Shown: positions 8,241 to 17,287, numbered from the stretch's first letter. The stretch is 48,790 bases of DNA from Burkholderiales bacterium (GCA_030833315.1 JAURHM010000021.1:1-48790), one strand, 5' to 3'. Program-made: numbers and translations. The notes: generated from the letters alone by a model not told the origin.

Positions 8241-9440
8241 ATGAGCAAATCCCTGCAGGACGCTTATATCGTTGCCGCAACCCGTTCGCCGGTGGGCAAG
8301 GCGCCGCGCGGCATGCTGAAAAACGTGCGCCCCGACGATCTGCTGGCCCATGTGCTGAAAAGCGCGGTGGCGCAGTGCCCCGGGCTTGATCCGCATGAAA
8401 TCGGCGATGTTATCGCCGGCTGTGCGATGCCGGAGGGCGAGCAGGGAATGAACGTCGCCCGCATCGGCCTGCTGCTCGCCGGACTGCCCTATACCGTGCC
8501 GGGCATGACGCTCAATCGCTTCTGCTCATCGGGACTGCAGGCGGTGGCCGATGCCGCTACACGCATCCGCATCGGCGAGGCCGATGTGATGATCGCCGCC
8601 GGCACCGAAAGCATGAGCATGGTGCCCATGGGCGGCAACAAGCCGAGCTTCAGCCCGGACATTTTCGCGAAAGATGAAAATGTCGGCATCGCCTACGGCA
8701 TGGGTATCACCGCCGAACGCGTCGCCGCGCAGTGGAAAATCAGCCGCGAGGACCAGGACCTGTTTGCCGCGGAAAGTCATCGCCGTTCGGTATGGGCCAC
8801 TGATGGTGGTGAATTCAAAAACGAGATCACGCCGTATGACATCAACGACCGGCTACCCGATCTGAAAACGCGCGAAATCACCGTCAGGACCCGCCGCGCC
8901 GAACAGGATGAGGGTCCGCGCCGCGATACTTCGCTGGAGGCACTGGCGAAACTCAAACCGGCCTTCACCGTCAAGGGCAGTGTCACTGCCGGCAACAGCT
9001 CGCAGATGTCGGATGGCGCCGGCGCCGTGGTGCTGATGAGCGAGGCTGCGGTGAAACGTTACAACCTAAAGCCGCTGGGCCGTTTTGTTGGTTACGCGGT
9101 GGCGGGCGTGCCGCCGGATATCATGGGTATCGGTCCGGTCAAGGCGATCCCGAGGGTGCTGCAACAGACGGGACTCAGCAAAGAGCAACTCGACTGGATT
9201 GAACTCAACGAAGCGTTTGCCGCGCAATCGCTGGCGGTGATCCGTGAGCTCGGACTTGATCCGGCGACAGTTAATCCGCTGGGCGGTGCGATTGCGCTCG
9301 GTCATCCGCTGGGTGCCACCGGCGCAATCCGCGTTGCTACGCTACTGCACGGGCTGCGCCGCCACCAGAAGCGTTTCGGCATGGTGACGATGTGCATCGG
9401 CACCGGCATGGGGGCTGCCGGTGTGTTTGAGTCTTTTTAA
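8241..9440 (+). CDS. fadA: Acetyl-CoA acyltransferase (3-ketoacyl-CoA thiolase)
   Basis: Performs the thiolytic step of beta-oxidation, releasing acetyl-CoA. At 399 residues it is of usual thiolase length. Visible motifs are the nucleophilic cysteine in [12 protein letters not shown] (about residue 94), the histidine in [15 protein letters not shown] near residue 353, and the second catalytic cysteine in [12 protein letters not shown] near the C-terminus. The start ATG 8241 lies in a near-perfect tandem duplication: GGAATTGAGATGAG (8219-8232) is repeated as GGAACTGAGATGAG (8233-8246). The upstream copy has an ATG at 8227 that opens a five-codon frame ending TGA at 8242-8244. It forms an operon with the upstream bifunctional enzyme. 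Downstream is a 61-base AT-rich gap before the convergent EAL gene. Confidence 0.94.
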   Translation: MSKSLQDAYIVAATRSPVGKAPRGMLKNVRPDDLLAHVLKSAVAQCPGLDPHEIGDVIAGCAMPEGEQGMNVARIGLLLAGLPYTVPGMTLNRFCSSGLQAVADAATRIRIGEADVMIAAGTESMSMVPMGGNKPSFSPDIFAKDENVGIAYGMGITAERVAAQWKISREDQDLFAAESHRRSVWATDGGEFKNEITPYDINDRLPDLKTREITVRTRRAEQDEGPRRDTSLEALAKLKPAFTVKGSVTAGNSSQMSDGAGAVVLMSEAAVKRYNLKPLGRFVGYAVAGVPPDIMGIGPVKAIPRVLQQTGLSKEQLDWIELNEAFAAQSLAVIRELGLDPATVNPLGGAIALGHPLGATGAIRVATLLHGLRRHQKRFGMVTMCIGTGMGAAGVFESF

Positions 9441-9450
9441 AAAGTTATTT

Positions 9451-9468
9451 AAAAACAAATATTTATGA
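9451..9468. repeat. 18-bp repeat, copy 1 (inverted relative to 18187-18204)
   Basis: The sequence AAACAAATATTTATGAAA occurs here and as its exact reverse complement at 18187-18204. Both copies sit just after the stop codon of a + strand gene in AT-rich gaps of an otherwise GC-rich region. A related stretch with 13 of the first 14 bases identical lies at 3182-3195. An 18-base exact match is not expected by chance in 49 kb. Function unknown: protein-binding site, small repeat element or rearrangement scar. Confidence 0.8.
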
Positions 9469-9501
9469 AATGCTCTGCGCGGGTCGGAGGATGCGGTCCG
9501 C

Positions 9502-11040
9502 TCAGGCTTTTCTGTCCAAGACCTTGCTGATCGGACTGGGGCGGTCGATGCCGAAGCCTTGGGCGTAATCAATCCCGGCTTCCTTCAGTGCCACCAGCGT
9601 TTTGTCATCCTCGACGAATTCGGCAATGGTGCGCACGCCGAGTTTTTCGCTGATCTCGACGATGGCCTTGAGTTTGTTCATCATCATCGGCGTCTTGAAC
9701 AGGTTCTGGATCAGCACGCCGTCGATCTTGATGAAATCGACCGGAAGCCCGCTGAGGTGGGCAAATGACAGCTTGATACTGCCGAACGCATCGACGGTGA
9801 CGCGGCAGCCCACCGGTTTCAGCGCGGCGATAAAACTCGCGACGTTGGCATGGTGGGCAATGGTGTCGAGTTCGCCGATTTCGAAGCATAGCTGCGAGGC
9901 GGGGAAGCCGCTGCGCTGCAACTCGGTGCGCACATAACGCGCGAACTCCATGCTGCCGACAGAACTTTCGGACAGGTTCACGCAGTACATCGGGATGTCC
10001 CATTCCGGATGGTCCCGCTTCTGTTGCATCGACCAGCTGAACACCGTGCGGATCACCCAGCGGTCGATGTCTTCGGTGAGGCCGTAACGTTCCGCCACCG
10101 GAATGAAACCGCCGGGCGGCAGCAGGTTGTCTTCCTCCTCCTTCAGGCGCAGCAGGATTTCGTAGCTGCCGTTGTCGAAGGGCAAGGGTTTCAGCGGCAG
10201 GATTTTCTGCGCAAACAGGATGAATTCGTCGCGTTCAATCGCCTGGATCAGCTTGCCGCGCGGATCGTCACCGCCCATCAGCTGCTCGCCGATGGAGTGC
10301 AGGTACAGGGTTTCGCCGGAATCGCTGGTGATTGCTGCGTGCGCATCGGCGTACGTGCTGTTGTTCTCGGCGGTATTCTCGCGGGGTACGGTCGGCGCTG
10401 CTGCCGGCGCGTTCATCGACAGCATCACCATATAAAAGCCGAGCGGGTGGTCGGTGCCGACAGGGTGCGGTACATGCTTTACCCGGTAGTTCTCGCCGTT
10501 GGGCCAGAGGATCTGGTATTCGACCTTGGTGCCGGTCAGTGCTTCCCGGCAGTGCGGCAGGATTTCCATGTACTGCGCGCCGACGATGTCGCGCAACAGC
10601 TGGTTCTCGATGCGCACATCAGGGATGCGTGTCAGGGTTTTGGCGGCGGTGTTGTGTTCATGGATGCGCAGGTCGCGGTCGACGAACATTATTGGCGAGG
10701 GCATCAGGTCGAAGACCATGCGCATGCGGGTATCGGTGGCGCGAATGGCGTCTTCGGCGATCTTGCGCCGGGCGGCTTCGCGTTTGATATCCTCGCGTGC
10801 GCGCTCCAGTTGCGTGGTGCGGCGGATGATCAACCATTCCGCTTTCGAGGCCTGGCTCGCCATCGACAGCACAGCGGCAAACAGGACGCCGCCGAGGAAG
10901 GCCAGCCATTGCAGGTCGAACAGCGTGAAATAGATGGTCGCAATGACCATCAGCCCGAGCGTGAGCGTGAGCACCAGCGACAGCACGGTTTTTACCCGGC
11001 GCTTGCTCAGTAACAACGATAGTTTGAACAGGAATTTCAT
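9502..11040 (-). CDS. Membrane PAS-EAL domain protein, altered EAL catalytic motif
   Basis: The 512-residue protein has two N-terminal membrane helices (about 18-42 and 45-63), a charged, probably coiled-coil linker (70-100), a PAS domain (about 103-210) and an EAL domain (about 262-500). EAL domains hydrolyse cyclic di-GMP. Most catalytic positions are visible: E294 and R298 (EILLR), N355 (NLS), E387 (CFEI), K438 (FIKID), E474 (TIAEFVE) and Q494 (YAQGF). The usual DDFG motif reads D417-A418-F-G, so the second metal-associated aspartate is missing. Activity may be reduced or absent and the domain could act as a cyclic di-GMP receptor; this is inference. No GGDEF domain is present. It ends 61 bases from fadA, convergently, and starts 51 bases after the ETF-QO stop, so it may be co-transcribed with it. 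Confidence 0.9.
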   Translation of the reverse strand: MKFLFKLSLLLSKRRVKTVLSLVLTLTLGLMVIATIYFTLFDLQWLAFLGGVLFAAVLSMASQASKAEWLIIRRTTQLERAREDIKREAARRKIAEDAIRATDTRMRMVFDLMPSPIMFVDRDLRIHEHNTAAKTLTRIPDVRIENQLLRDIVGAQYMEILPHCREALTGTKVEYQILWPNGENYRVKHVPHPVGTDHPLGFYMVMLSMNAPAAAPTVPRENTAENNSTYADAHAAITSDSGETLYLHSIGEQLMGGDDPRGKLIQAIERDEFILFAQKILPLKPLPFDNGSYEILLRLKEEEDNLLPPGGFIPVAERYGLTEDIDRWVIRTVFSWSMQQKRDHPEWDIPMYCVNLSESSVGSMEFARYVRTELQRSGFPASQLCFEIGELDTIAHHANVASFIAALKPVGCRVTVDAFGSIKLSFAHLSGLPVDFIKIDGVLIQNLFKTPMMMNKLKAIVEISEKLGVRTIAEFVEDDKTLVALKEAGIDYAQGFGIDRPSPISKVLDRKA

Positions 11041-11091
11041 CCTGCTGCTGGCTCCATGGGGCCGCCAATGCCGCCGGCGGCCTTTGCTTGG

Positions 11092-12741
11092 TTACATATT
11101 GGGATAATTGGGGCCGCCGCCGCCTTCCGGCGTTACCCAGACGATGTTCTGCGTCGGATCCTTGATGTCGCAGGTCTTGCAGTGCACACAGTTCTGCGCA
11201 TTGATCTGCAGCCGCGGATTGCTGCCGTCGTCGTTGCGCACGATTTCATAAACGCCGGCCGGGCAGTAACGCTGCTCGGGGGCGTCATACAGTGCGAGAT
11301 TCACGTTAACCGGTACCGACGCATCCTTCAGCGTCAGATGGATCGGCTGGTCTTCATTGTGATTGACGTTGGAGATGAATACCGACGACAGCCGGTCGAA
11401 GGTCAGCACGCCATCCGGTTTAGGGTAGCTGATCGGCGTGTATTCGGTTTTCGGGCGCAGGCATTCGTGATCGGCGTGGTCGTGGTGCAGCGTCCACGGC
11501 GCCTTGCCGCGGAACAGCACCTGGTCTATACCGACCATCAGCGTGCCCATCCACAGGCCCTTGCTCATCCACGGCTTGAAGTTGCGCGCGCGGTGCAACT
11601 CGTCATGCAGCCAGCTTGATTTGAACGATTCCGGATAGGCCAACAGCTCGGGCGCCGGGGTTTCCGCAGCCAGCGCCGCGAAGGCCGCTTCGGCGGCGAG
11701 CATGCCCGACTTGATCGCGGCATGGCTGCCCTTGATGCGCGAGGCATTGAGGAAGCCGGCATCATCACCGACGAGACAGCCGCCGGGGAAGGTCAGCTTG
11801 GGCAGCGATTGCAGGCCGCCCGCGGCAATCGCACGCGCGCCGTAGGAAATGCGTTTGCCCCCTTCGAAGAATTTGCGGATTTCCGGATGTGTCTTGTAAC
11901 GCTGGAATTCCTCGTAAGGGCTCAGGTATGGATTCTTGTAGGCGAGGCCGACGACATAACCGATGGCGACCTGATTATTCTCGAGGTGATACAGGAAGGA
12001 GCCGCCGTAGGTGTCGCTCTCCAGCGGCCAGCCGGCGGTATGGATCACCAAACCGGGCTGGTGCAGCTCCGGCTTGATCTCCCAAAGCTCTTTCAGGCCG
12101 ATGCCGTAGACCTGCGGATCGACGCCTTCGCGGAGATGGAATTTTTCCTGCAGCTGCTTGCCGAGATGGCCGCGACAGCCTTCAGCAAAGAAGGTGTATT
12201 TGGCATGCAGTTCCATGCCGAACTGATGTGCGTCGGTGGGCTGGCCGTCGCGGCCGATGCCCATGTCGCCGGTGGCGACACCTTTGACGCGGCCGTCTTC
12301 GTGGAACAGCACTTCAGCGGCGGCAAAGCCGGGGAAAATCTCCACGCCCAGTGCTTCGGCCTGCTGGCCCATCCAGCGCACGACGTTACCGAGGCTGACA
12401 ACATAGTTCCCGTGGTTCTGGAAGCACTCGGGTAGCAGCCCCGAAGGAATCTTGAAGGCGCCGGTTTCGCTGAGAATCATGAAACGGTCTTCGCTGACCG
12501 GCGCATTGAGCGGTGCTTCTTTTTCTTTCCAGTCAGGAATCAGTTCATTCAGTGCGATCGGGTCCATCACTGCGCCGGAGAGAATGTGCGCGCCGACTTC
12601 CGAGCCTTTTTCGAGGACGCAGACATTAACCTCGCGGCCCTGTTCCGCAGCCAGCTTTTTCAGGCGGATCGCCGCACCGAGGCCGGCGGGACCGGCACCG
12701 ACGATGACGACGTCATATTCCATGGCTTCGCGTTCGGCCAT
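11092..12741 (-). CDS. Electron transfer flavoprotein-ubiquinone oxidoreductase
   Basis: Passes electrons from reduced electron-transfer flavoprotein (fed by acyl-CoA dehydrogenases) to the quinone pool at the inner membrane. The 549-residue protein has an N-terminal FAD motif ([17 protein letters not shown]) and a C-terminal ferredoxin-like 4Fe-4S region with [12 protein letters not shown] preceded by RYCPAGVYE, giving the four cluster cysteines. Length matches the family. I prefer the ATG at 12741 because a GAGAGG ribosome-binding site lies just upstream; an in-frame ATG at 12753 would place that site inside the gene. A perfect TATAAT lies 32-37 bases upstream. Functional link: it serves the beta-oxidation genes at 1-9.4 kb although transcribed separately. 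The EAL gene follows downstream. Confidence 0.95.
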   Translation of the reverse strand: MAEREAMEYDVVIVGAGPAGLGAAIRLKKLAAEQGREVNVCVLEKGSEVGAHILSGAVMDPIALNELIPDWKEKEAPLNAPVSEDRFMILSETGAFKIPSGLLPECFQNHGNYVVSLGNVVRWMGQQAEALGVEIFPGFAAAEVLFHEDGRVKGVATGDMGIGRDGQPTDAHQFGMELHAKYTFFAEGCRGHLGKQLQEKFHLREGVDPQVYGIGLKELWEIKPELHQPGLVIHTAGWPLESDTYGGSFLYHLENNQVAIGYVVGLAYKNPYLSPYEEFQRYKTHPEIRKFFEGGKRISYGARAIAAGGLQSLPKLTFPGGCLVGDDAGFLNASRIKGSHAAIKSGMLAAEAAFAALAAETPAPELLAYPESFKSSWLHDELHRARNFKPWMSKGLWMGTLMVGIDQVLFRGKAPWTLHHDHADHECLRPKTEYTPISYPKPDGVLTFDRLSSVFISNVNHNEDQPIHLTLKDASVPVNVNLALYDAPEQRYCPAGVYEIVRNDDGSNPRLQINAQNCVHCKTCDIKDPTQNIVWVTPEGGGGPNYPNM

Positions 12742-12772
12742 TACCCTCTCCATGTTGATGATTTATTATGGG

Positions 12773-12778
12773 ATTATA
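12773..12778 (-). promoter_or_regulatory. Candidate -10 box upstream of ETF-QO
   Basis: On the - strand this reads TATAAT, in the 55-base gap between hpnE and the ETF-QO gene. A start about 7 bases downstream would give a leader of about 25 bases. No good -35 hexamer is seen at 16-18 bases, so this rests on the -10 alone. Confidence 0.35.
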
Positions 12779-12796
12779 CGCTGCCGACCCGCGGAA

Positions 12797-14080
12797 TCAG
12801 CGGATCAGCCCGGCCGCGGCGATGCCGCTGCGAACTGCAGCCTCAATGGTCGCGGGGTAATCCCCGGCCACATAGTCGCCGGCCAGTACAAATCCGGGGC
12901 AGGGCGTCTCAGCTTCAGGGCGCTGGAGGCCTGGCGTGCAACTGAAGGTGGCGCGTTTTTCGGCGATCACCCGATGCCACAGCAGCTTCGGCAGCGGACC
13001 GAAAGCCCTGGCGATATCGGCGACCACCCGCTTTGCCAGTTCGTCCTGCGCTTCGCCGATCTGGTCTTCCGAGGCGCTGATCACCGCGCCGATCAGTCCG
13101 CGCTGGCCGCAGATCGCCTCGCGATCAAACAGCCACTGTGCGGGACTGTCGGCGAGGCCGATCATCGGCGCGGGCAGGCGAACGGCGCCATTGAACTGCA
13201 GCCATACCGAATGGATCGGTTCGTAGTGCAGCGCTTCGATCTGCTTCGCGGCGCCTTGCAGTTCCGCGATGTCCGCGAGCAGTGGCGAGACTCGATGCGG
13301 GGCGACGGCACAGATCACCCGATCGAATTGCCGTGCATGGCCTTGCACCTGCAAGGCAAATCGTGAACCGTCGCGCGTGATGCGCTCGACGGTAGCGCCG
13401 ACTTCTACCTGTGCGCCGCAGGCGCGCACGTATTCGGCCGCCGGTTTCGGAAACAGCGCAGTGAGGTCGGATCTCGCCAGCAGCAGATCGCTGGCCGCGC
13501 GGCCCGCGCCGAGGCTGTCGCGCAGGACATTGAGGAAGACCTGTGCTGAAGCACGCTGCAGCGGCGTGTTGAGTGCGGCCAAACACAGTGGCGCCCATAA
13601 ATAGTCAATTAAAACAATTGGTTGCTGATTTTCCGCGAGCAGGGCTTCGACCGTGCAGTCCTGCGCCAGCTGATAACGGATGGCCTTCATCGCGGTCATG
13701 AAGCGCGCGGCGGCGCGTTTGTCGTCGAACGACAGGCCTTTCGCGGTGAACAGCGCCCCGGCCACATGCAGCGGCGCGGGCAACTTGGGCGCGCGCAGAT
13801 GAAACCGGTTGTGGATCTGCAGGTCCAGGGGGCGGCGCAGGAAGGAATCCCGCTTGGGTGCGACCTTGTCGATCAGGCGCAGCGTTTCCGAGTAGGCACC
13901 GATCAGTATATGCAGTCCGTTGTCGAGCGCCGTGTCATTGACAGTGACGCGGCGCGCGCGCCCGCCCAATGCGGGTGCTGCTTCAAACACCGAGACCGGA
14001 ACGCCGTGGCCGGCGAGTTCCACCGCCGCGGCCATGCCGGCGTAGCCGCCGCCGATGACAGCGACTGTTTTAGCCGTCAT
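12797..14080 (-). CDS. hpnE: Hydroxysqualene dehydroxylase HpnE
   Basis: FAD-dependent enzyme that converts hydroxysqualene to squalene, the last of the three HpnC/D/E steps from farnesyl diphosphate. The 427-residue protein opens with the dinucleotide-binding motif VAVIGGGYAGMAAAVELA and ALGGRARRV, and contains the HpnE-typical DNGLHILIGAYSETL, APLCLAALNTPLQRAS and, near the C-terminus, FVLAGDYVAGDYPATIEAAV. ATG 14080 is used because the motif begins at residue 6 and the open frame further upstream overlaps the PrpF-type gene. It starts 10 bases after that gene's stop, so the two probably share a transcript. hpnC and hpnD lie about 10.5 kb away in a separate operon, and no squalene-hopene cyclase is in the window. 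Confidence 0.93.
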   Translation of the reverse strand: MTAKTVAVIGGGYAGMAAAVELAGHGVPVSVFEAAPALGGRARRVTVNDTALDNGLHILIGAYSETLRLIDKVAPKRDSFLRRPLDLQIHNRFHLRAPKLPAPLHVAGALFTAKGLSFDDKRAAARFMTAMKAIRYQLAQDCTVEALLAENQQPIVLIDYLWAPLCLAALNTPLQRASAQVFLNVLRDSLGAGRAASDLLLARSDLTALFPKPAAEYVRACGAQVEVGATVERITRDGSRFALQVQGHARQFDRVICAVAPHRVSPLLADIAELQGAAKQIEALHYEPIHSVWLQFNGAVRLPAPMIGLADSPAQWLFDREAICGQRGLIGAVISASEDQIGEAQDELAKRVVADIARAFGPLPKLLWHRVIAEKRATFSCTPGLQRPEAETPCPGFVLAGDYVAGDYPATIEAAVRSGIAAAGLIR

Positions 14081-14090
14081 CAATGAAGAC

Positions 14091-15203
14091 TCAGGCGGCG
14101 CGCTTGGCAGCGGCCGATTTACCGGCCCAGATTTTCGACGGCACGTTGACCAGGCCTTCGAAAATACGGCGTGCGGTGCGCACCAGTGCGGCTCGGCGCA
14201 GCTCCTGTTTGCCGTTGCTGAAATCGGCATCCAGATCAATCAGGATCATTCCCGACGGATGTTCGATTTTCACCATGCCCTGCGGCGCCGGCTTCAGCGG
14301 CGCGATCTCCGCGGCCAGCGTGCCGGGGATCGCGCAGGCGGCGCTGATGCACACCGTGCCGGTGACCGGATGCGATTTGTGGCAGGTCTCGGGCACGAAA
14401 TAACGCGAGCTGATCGTGCCGCCCTGGCGCGGCTGGGCGAGCAGGGCGATTTTCGGGACGACGTTTTTTGACACATCGCCCATGCCCATCAGCACGCCGG
14501 CCTTGCGGCGGATGCCTTCCATGCGGTCCATCAGCGCGCGATCAGAATCCAGTTCTACTGCGCTTTCATACCCGGTCTTGCCCATATCGGCTGCGCGCAT
14601 CATCACGATGGGCATCGCGATATCGACGCAACTCACTTCCACCCCGTCGATAACGTCACGCGGCTTGCCGGTCGGCAGCAGCTTGCCGGTGACCGCGCCG
14701 ATGGCCTCGCTGAAATTGATGCCCACCGGCGACGCGGTGCCAGGCACGCCGTCGATAGCAGCGTCGCCTTCGTACTGCACCTGTTTGCCGGGCGTCTGCA
14801 CGATGGCCTCGACCAGCGCGCCGGTGTTGACGCTGTGGATACGCACTTTCGTTTCGCCGTCCTGTGCCGGCACCAGACCGGCGTCGATGGCGAAGGGGCC
14901 GACGGCGACCAGCATGTTGCCGCAGGTCGGTTTGGTGTCAACGAACTTCTCGTGGATCTGTACCTGCGCGAAAAAATAATCGATGTCGGCGTCGGGGCGT
15001 TTGGATTTGCTGATCATCGCGACCTTACTGGTCACCGAGTGTGAGCCGCCGATGCCGTCGACCTGGATTTCATGGGGGGAGCCCATGATGGCGAGCAGGA
15101 CTTCATCCCGGGTTGCGGGGTCGCTAGGGAGGTCGTCCTGTATGAGGAAAGGACCGCGGGAGGTGCCGCCGCGCATGATGACGCAGGGGATTTTGGTTTG
15201 CAT
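14091..15203 (-). CDS. PrpF/4-oxalomesaconate tautomerase family isomerase
   Basis: Member of the PrpF fold (diaminopimelate-epimerase-like) family, which includes PrpF aconitate isomerase and 4-oxalomesaconate tautomerases (GalD/LigU type). The 370-residue protein starts IPCVIMRGGTSRGPFLIQDD, the family signature, and contains QVDGIGGSHSVTSKVA, PTCGNMLVAVGPFAID and, near the C-terminus, IEHPSGMILIDLD. The exact substrate cannot be decided from sequence; tautomerisation of a tricarboxylic dienoate is likely. I use ATG 15203: a TATAAT -10 box overlaps the further-upstream ATG at 15239, so that codon would not be transcribed. hpnE follows 10 bases after the stop. The Bug receptor further upstream may bind a related carboxylate, but a 475-base gap separates them. 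Confidence 0.88.
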   Translation of the reverse strand: MQTKIPCVIMRGGTSRGPFLIQDDLPSDPATRDEVLLAIMGSPHEIQVDGIGGSHSVTSKVAMISKSKRPDADIDYFFAQVQIHEKFVDTKPTCGNMLVAVGPFAIDAGLVPAQDGETKVRIHSVNTGALVEAIVQTPGKQVQYEGDAAIDGVPGTASPVGINFSEAIGAVTGKLLPTGKPRDVIDGVEVSCVDIAMPIVMMRAADMGKTGYESAVELDSDRALMDRMEGIRRKAGVLMGMGDVSKNVVPKIALLAQPRQGGTISSRYFVPETCHKSHPVTGTVCISAACAIPGTLAAEIAPLKPAPQGMVKIEHPSGMILIDLDADFSNGKQELRRAALVRTARRIFEGLVNVPSKIWAGKSAAAKRAA

Positions 15204-15237
15204 TTTGGACTCGCTGTGGTGCCTTGATGGTGGCGAC

Positions 15238-15243
15238 ATTATA
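15238..15243 (-). promoter_or_regulatory. Candidate -10 box for the PrpF-type gene and hpnE
   Basis: Reads TATAAT on the - strand, 35 bases upstream of the preferred ATG at 15203. The -35 region at 16-18 bases is poor. It decides against an upstream in-frame ATG at 15239, which lies inside this box. Confidence 0.4.
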
Positions 15244-15269
15244 GAAGGCGGATATGCGTAAGTGCTTTT

Positions 15270-15420
15270 TCCCTTTTCCCTTTAGCTTTACGGGGAGAGG
15301 GTTGGGGTGAGGGGCAACATAAGTGTTTACATCGGGGCTTCAACTTCGCCGGGGGTGGCCCGGCGGCCAGTTACTTTTCTTGCTCCGCCAAGAAAAGTAA
15401 GCAAAAGAAGGCGGCTAAAT
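15270..15420. repeat. Dispersed-repeat-like intergenic element with a 12-bp hairpin
   Basis: Two stretches here look like intergenic elements common in betaproteobacterial and related genomes: a C/G-asymmetric GGGGAGAGGGTTGGGGTGAG block (15292-15311) and, at 15371-15400, perfect 12-base arms TTACTTTTCTTG / CAAGAAAAGTAA around a six-base loop. The resemblance to multi-copy elements is from memory; only one copy is in this window. The hairpin has no T-tail, so it is not a standard terminator. Confidence 0.55.
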
Positions 15421-15678
15421 TTTGTATCGCGGGCTGTTTAAATTGTGATTGAGTTTTTTCGTGCCAAACCAACTTCTCACCTTCCCATTGATTCTCGTAT
15501 TCATAGCTTGTTCTTCCGGGGATGCCTACATTGCAAAAGATGTATTAGTGGTCGTTATGGCGGTGATATCCATTTAACCAATCTCCGCCGCGCTGCTTCT
15601 GCCCGTGCCCGAGAAGGTTGCATACGTCTTCGCGCGTATATGTGAAGCCGACTGTGAGCATGCTGGATTTCGATGGCA
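15421..15678. other. Gap with no supported gene
   Basis: Between the repeat-like element and the Bug receptor stop there are 258 bases with lower GC than the surroundings. A 66-codon + strand frame (15445-15645) has no signal peptide, domain or ribosome-binding site that I can recognise, so no gene is called. Confidence 0.5.
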
Positions 15679-16641
15679 CTAGTTAACTTTTGCGCCCGAA
15701 ACCTGCACCACCTTCGCCCAAAGCTTCGCCTCGCTGCCAATCAGTTTCGCAAACTGTTCTGAAGTTCCGCCCACCGGGTCCGTGCCAAGTTGTTTCAGGC
15801 GCGCCGCTGTCGCCGGCGTGTTCATCGCCTTCAGTGCGGCGCCGTGCAGTGTGGCGATGATCGGTTTGGGTGTTTTGGCCGGGACGAGGATGCCGTACCA
15901 CGTATCAGTGGCGTAGCCGGGGACGGTTTCGCCGATGGTGGGGATGTCGGGGGCGATTTGCGAACGTTTGCTGCTGGTCAGGCCGAGCGGGCGCAGTTTG
16001 CCTTCCTTGATCAGCGGCAATACCGGCAGCAGGCCGTCCATTGCGAGTTGCACCTGGCCACCGACGGTGTCCATGCGCGCGAAGGTGCTACCTTTGTAGG
16101 GGATGTGCGTGATGTCGACACCGGCCATGGATTTGAACAGTTCCATGTTGAGATGCGTCGCCGAGCCGGTGCCTGCGGAGCCGTAGGACAGTTTACCCGG
16201 CGTCTTTTTCGCGAGGTCGATCAATTCCTTCAGCGTCTTCGCCGGCATGGACGGGTGGGCGACGATGATCTGGTAGGTATTGGCGATGTGGATCACCGCT
16301 TCGAAATCCTTGATCGGGTCGTAGGTCTTGCGGGTGTGCAGCGCGGGGTTGATGACGTGTGACGGGCTGACGTTGATCAGCGTGTAGCCGTCGGGTGCGG
16401 CACTGGCGACGGTTTCGGTGCCGATCAGGCCGCCGGCGCCGGGGCGGTTGTCGACGACGATGTTGGTATTGAGCTGTTTGCCCATTTCCTCGCCGACGGT
16501 GCGCGCCAGCGTGTCGCCGGTGCCGCCGGGGGCGAGGGGCACGATCATGCGGATGACTTTGTTCGGGAACTGATCGGCGGCGTGGGTGGTGATGCTGATC
16601 GCCAGCAGTGCGCCGGCTATGGTAGTGAGTGCGGTTTTCAA
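15679..16641 (-). CDS. Bug-family (tripartite tricarboxylate) solute-binding protein
   Basis: Periplasmic receptor of the TctC/Bug family, which binds small carboxylates or related molecules. Features: signal peptide ALTTIAGALLAISITTHA cleaved before ADQFPNK, then the family motifs VIRMIVPLAPGGTGDTLAR, VVDNRPGAGGLIGTE and YGSAGTGSATHLNMELF. About 320 residues, as usual. I prefer a TTG start at 16641 because GAGGA lies five bases upstream and it gives a compact, normal signal peptide; a GTG at 16680 would add 13 residues without a visible ribosome-binding site. No TctA/TctB membrane genes are present, as is common for the many orphan Bug receptors of Burkholderiales. The ligand is unknown. Confidence 0.9.
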   Translation of the reverse strand: MKTALTTIAGALLAISITTHAADQFPNKVIRMIVPLAPGGTGDTLARTVGEEMGKQLNTNIVVDNRPGAGGLIGTETVASAAPDGYTLINVSPSHVINPALHTRKTYDPIKDFEAVIHIANTYQIIVAHPSMPAKTLKELIDLAKKTPGKLSYGSAGTGSATHLNMELFKSMAGVDITHIPYKGSTFARMDTVGGQVQLAMDGLLPVLPLIKEGKLRPLGLTSSKRSQIAPDIPTIGETVPGYATDTWYGILVPAKTPKPIIATLHGAALKAMNTPATAARLKQLGTDPVGGTSEQFAKLIGSEAKLWAKVVQVSGAKVN

Positions 16642-16698
16642 GATGGTCCTCGTGGTGGTTTGTAATGACCGCTTATGCACGCGGCCTTTGCTTTAAGC

Positions 16699-17089
16699 TT
16701 AGCCTTTGACGGGCTTCAGGTCGCCGCAGTCATTCGAAATCCATTTGGCCTGGGACTCCATATTCATGTTCTCGGCCTTACCTTCAACCTGTGCGTTGGT
16801 TTTCATTTTCATGGTGTAGTCCTCGGGGCTGAGCAGCGCGTATTCGCCTTCGCCGGTGGCGGGCGGATTGCTGCAGGTGATTGCGCTGTTCGGGAAGCAT
16901 CGCCGCGAGCTGCTTTTGCATCTCTGCCTGGGCGGCGGCCATCTTGTTGCCCATGTCGCCGCTGCCGCCCATCCTGTTCTGGATTTCCCAGGGGCCGGGT
17001 TTAATGTTCTCTGCGGCGGCGGGGGCGGTACACAGGGCGAGGCCGATCAGGCTGCTGCCGGGAATCCAGGCGATGATGGTGTGGCGCAT
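16699..17089 (-). pseudogene. Decayed DUF3617 family secreted protein
   Basis: The 5' part from ATG 17089 encodes a signal peptide (ending CTAPAAAE) and the DUF3617 start NIKPGPWEIQNRMGG, then AEMQKQLAAMLPEQR. The family's C-terminal half appears in another frame: AITCSNPPATGEGEYALLS, YTMKMKTNAQVEGKAE and AKWISNDCGDLKPVKG, ending in TAA at 16699. The junction near 16880-16895 joins the two halves out of frame and lacks the middle section (about 40 residues between the methionine/glutamine-rich helix and the ITCSNPP segment) that I remember for this family. The gene is therefore broken by an internal deletion with frameshift. DUF3617 proteins are periplasmic and of unknown function. Confidence 0.82.
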
Positions 17090-17287
17090 GGTGGGGCTAC
17101 TGTGAGTCAATGGTGTGCTGCATTCTAGCCCTGAACGCCCGGCGGGGTGGCTGTGTTGCGGATACGGTTTTACATCACTTGATGATCGCCGGTTTGCGGT
17201 CACCACGGGCGCGGATTCCGCGGTATTCTCCCGCCACCTGCCGCGCCGCCCGCGCGAGTGAACAACAATGCATCCAAGGAGAGGTTC

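Noticed and set aside
15445-15645. 66-codon frame in the intergenic gap
   Set aside because: No ribosome-binding site, signal or family resemblance; adjacent to repeat-like DNA.
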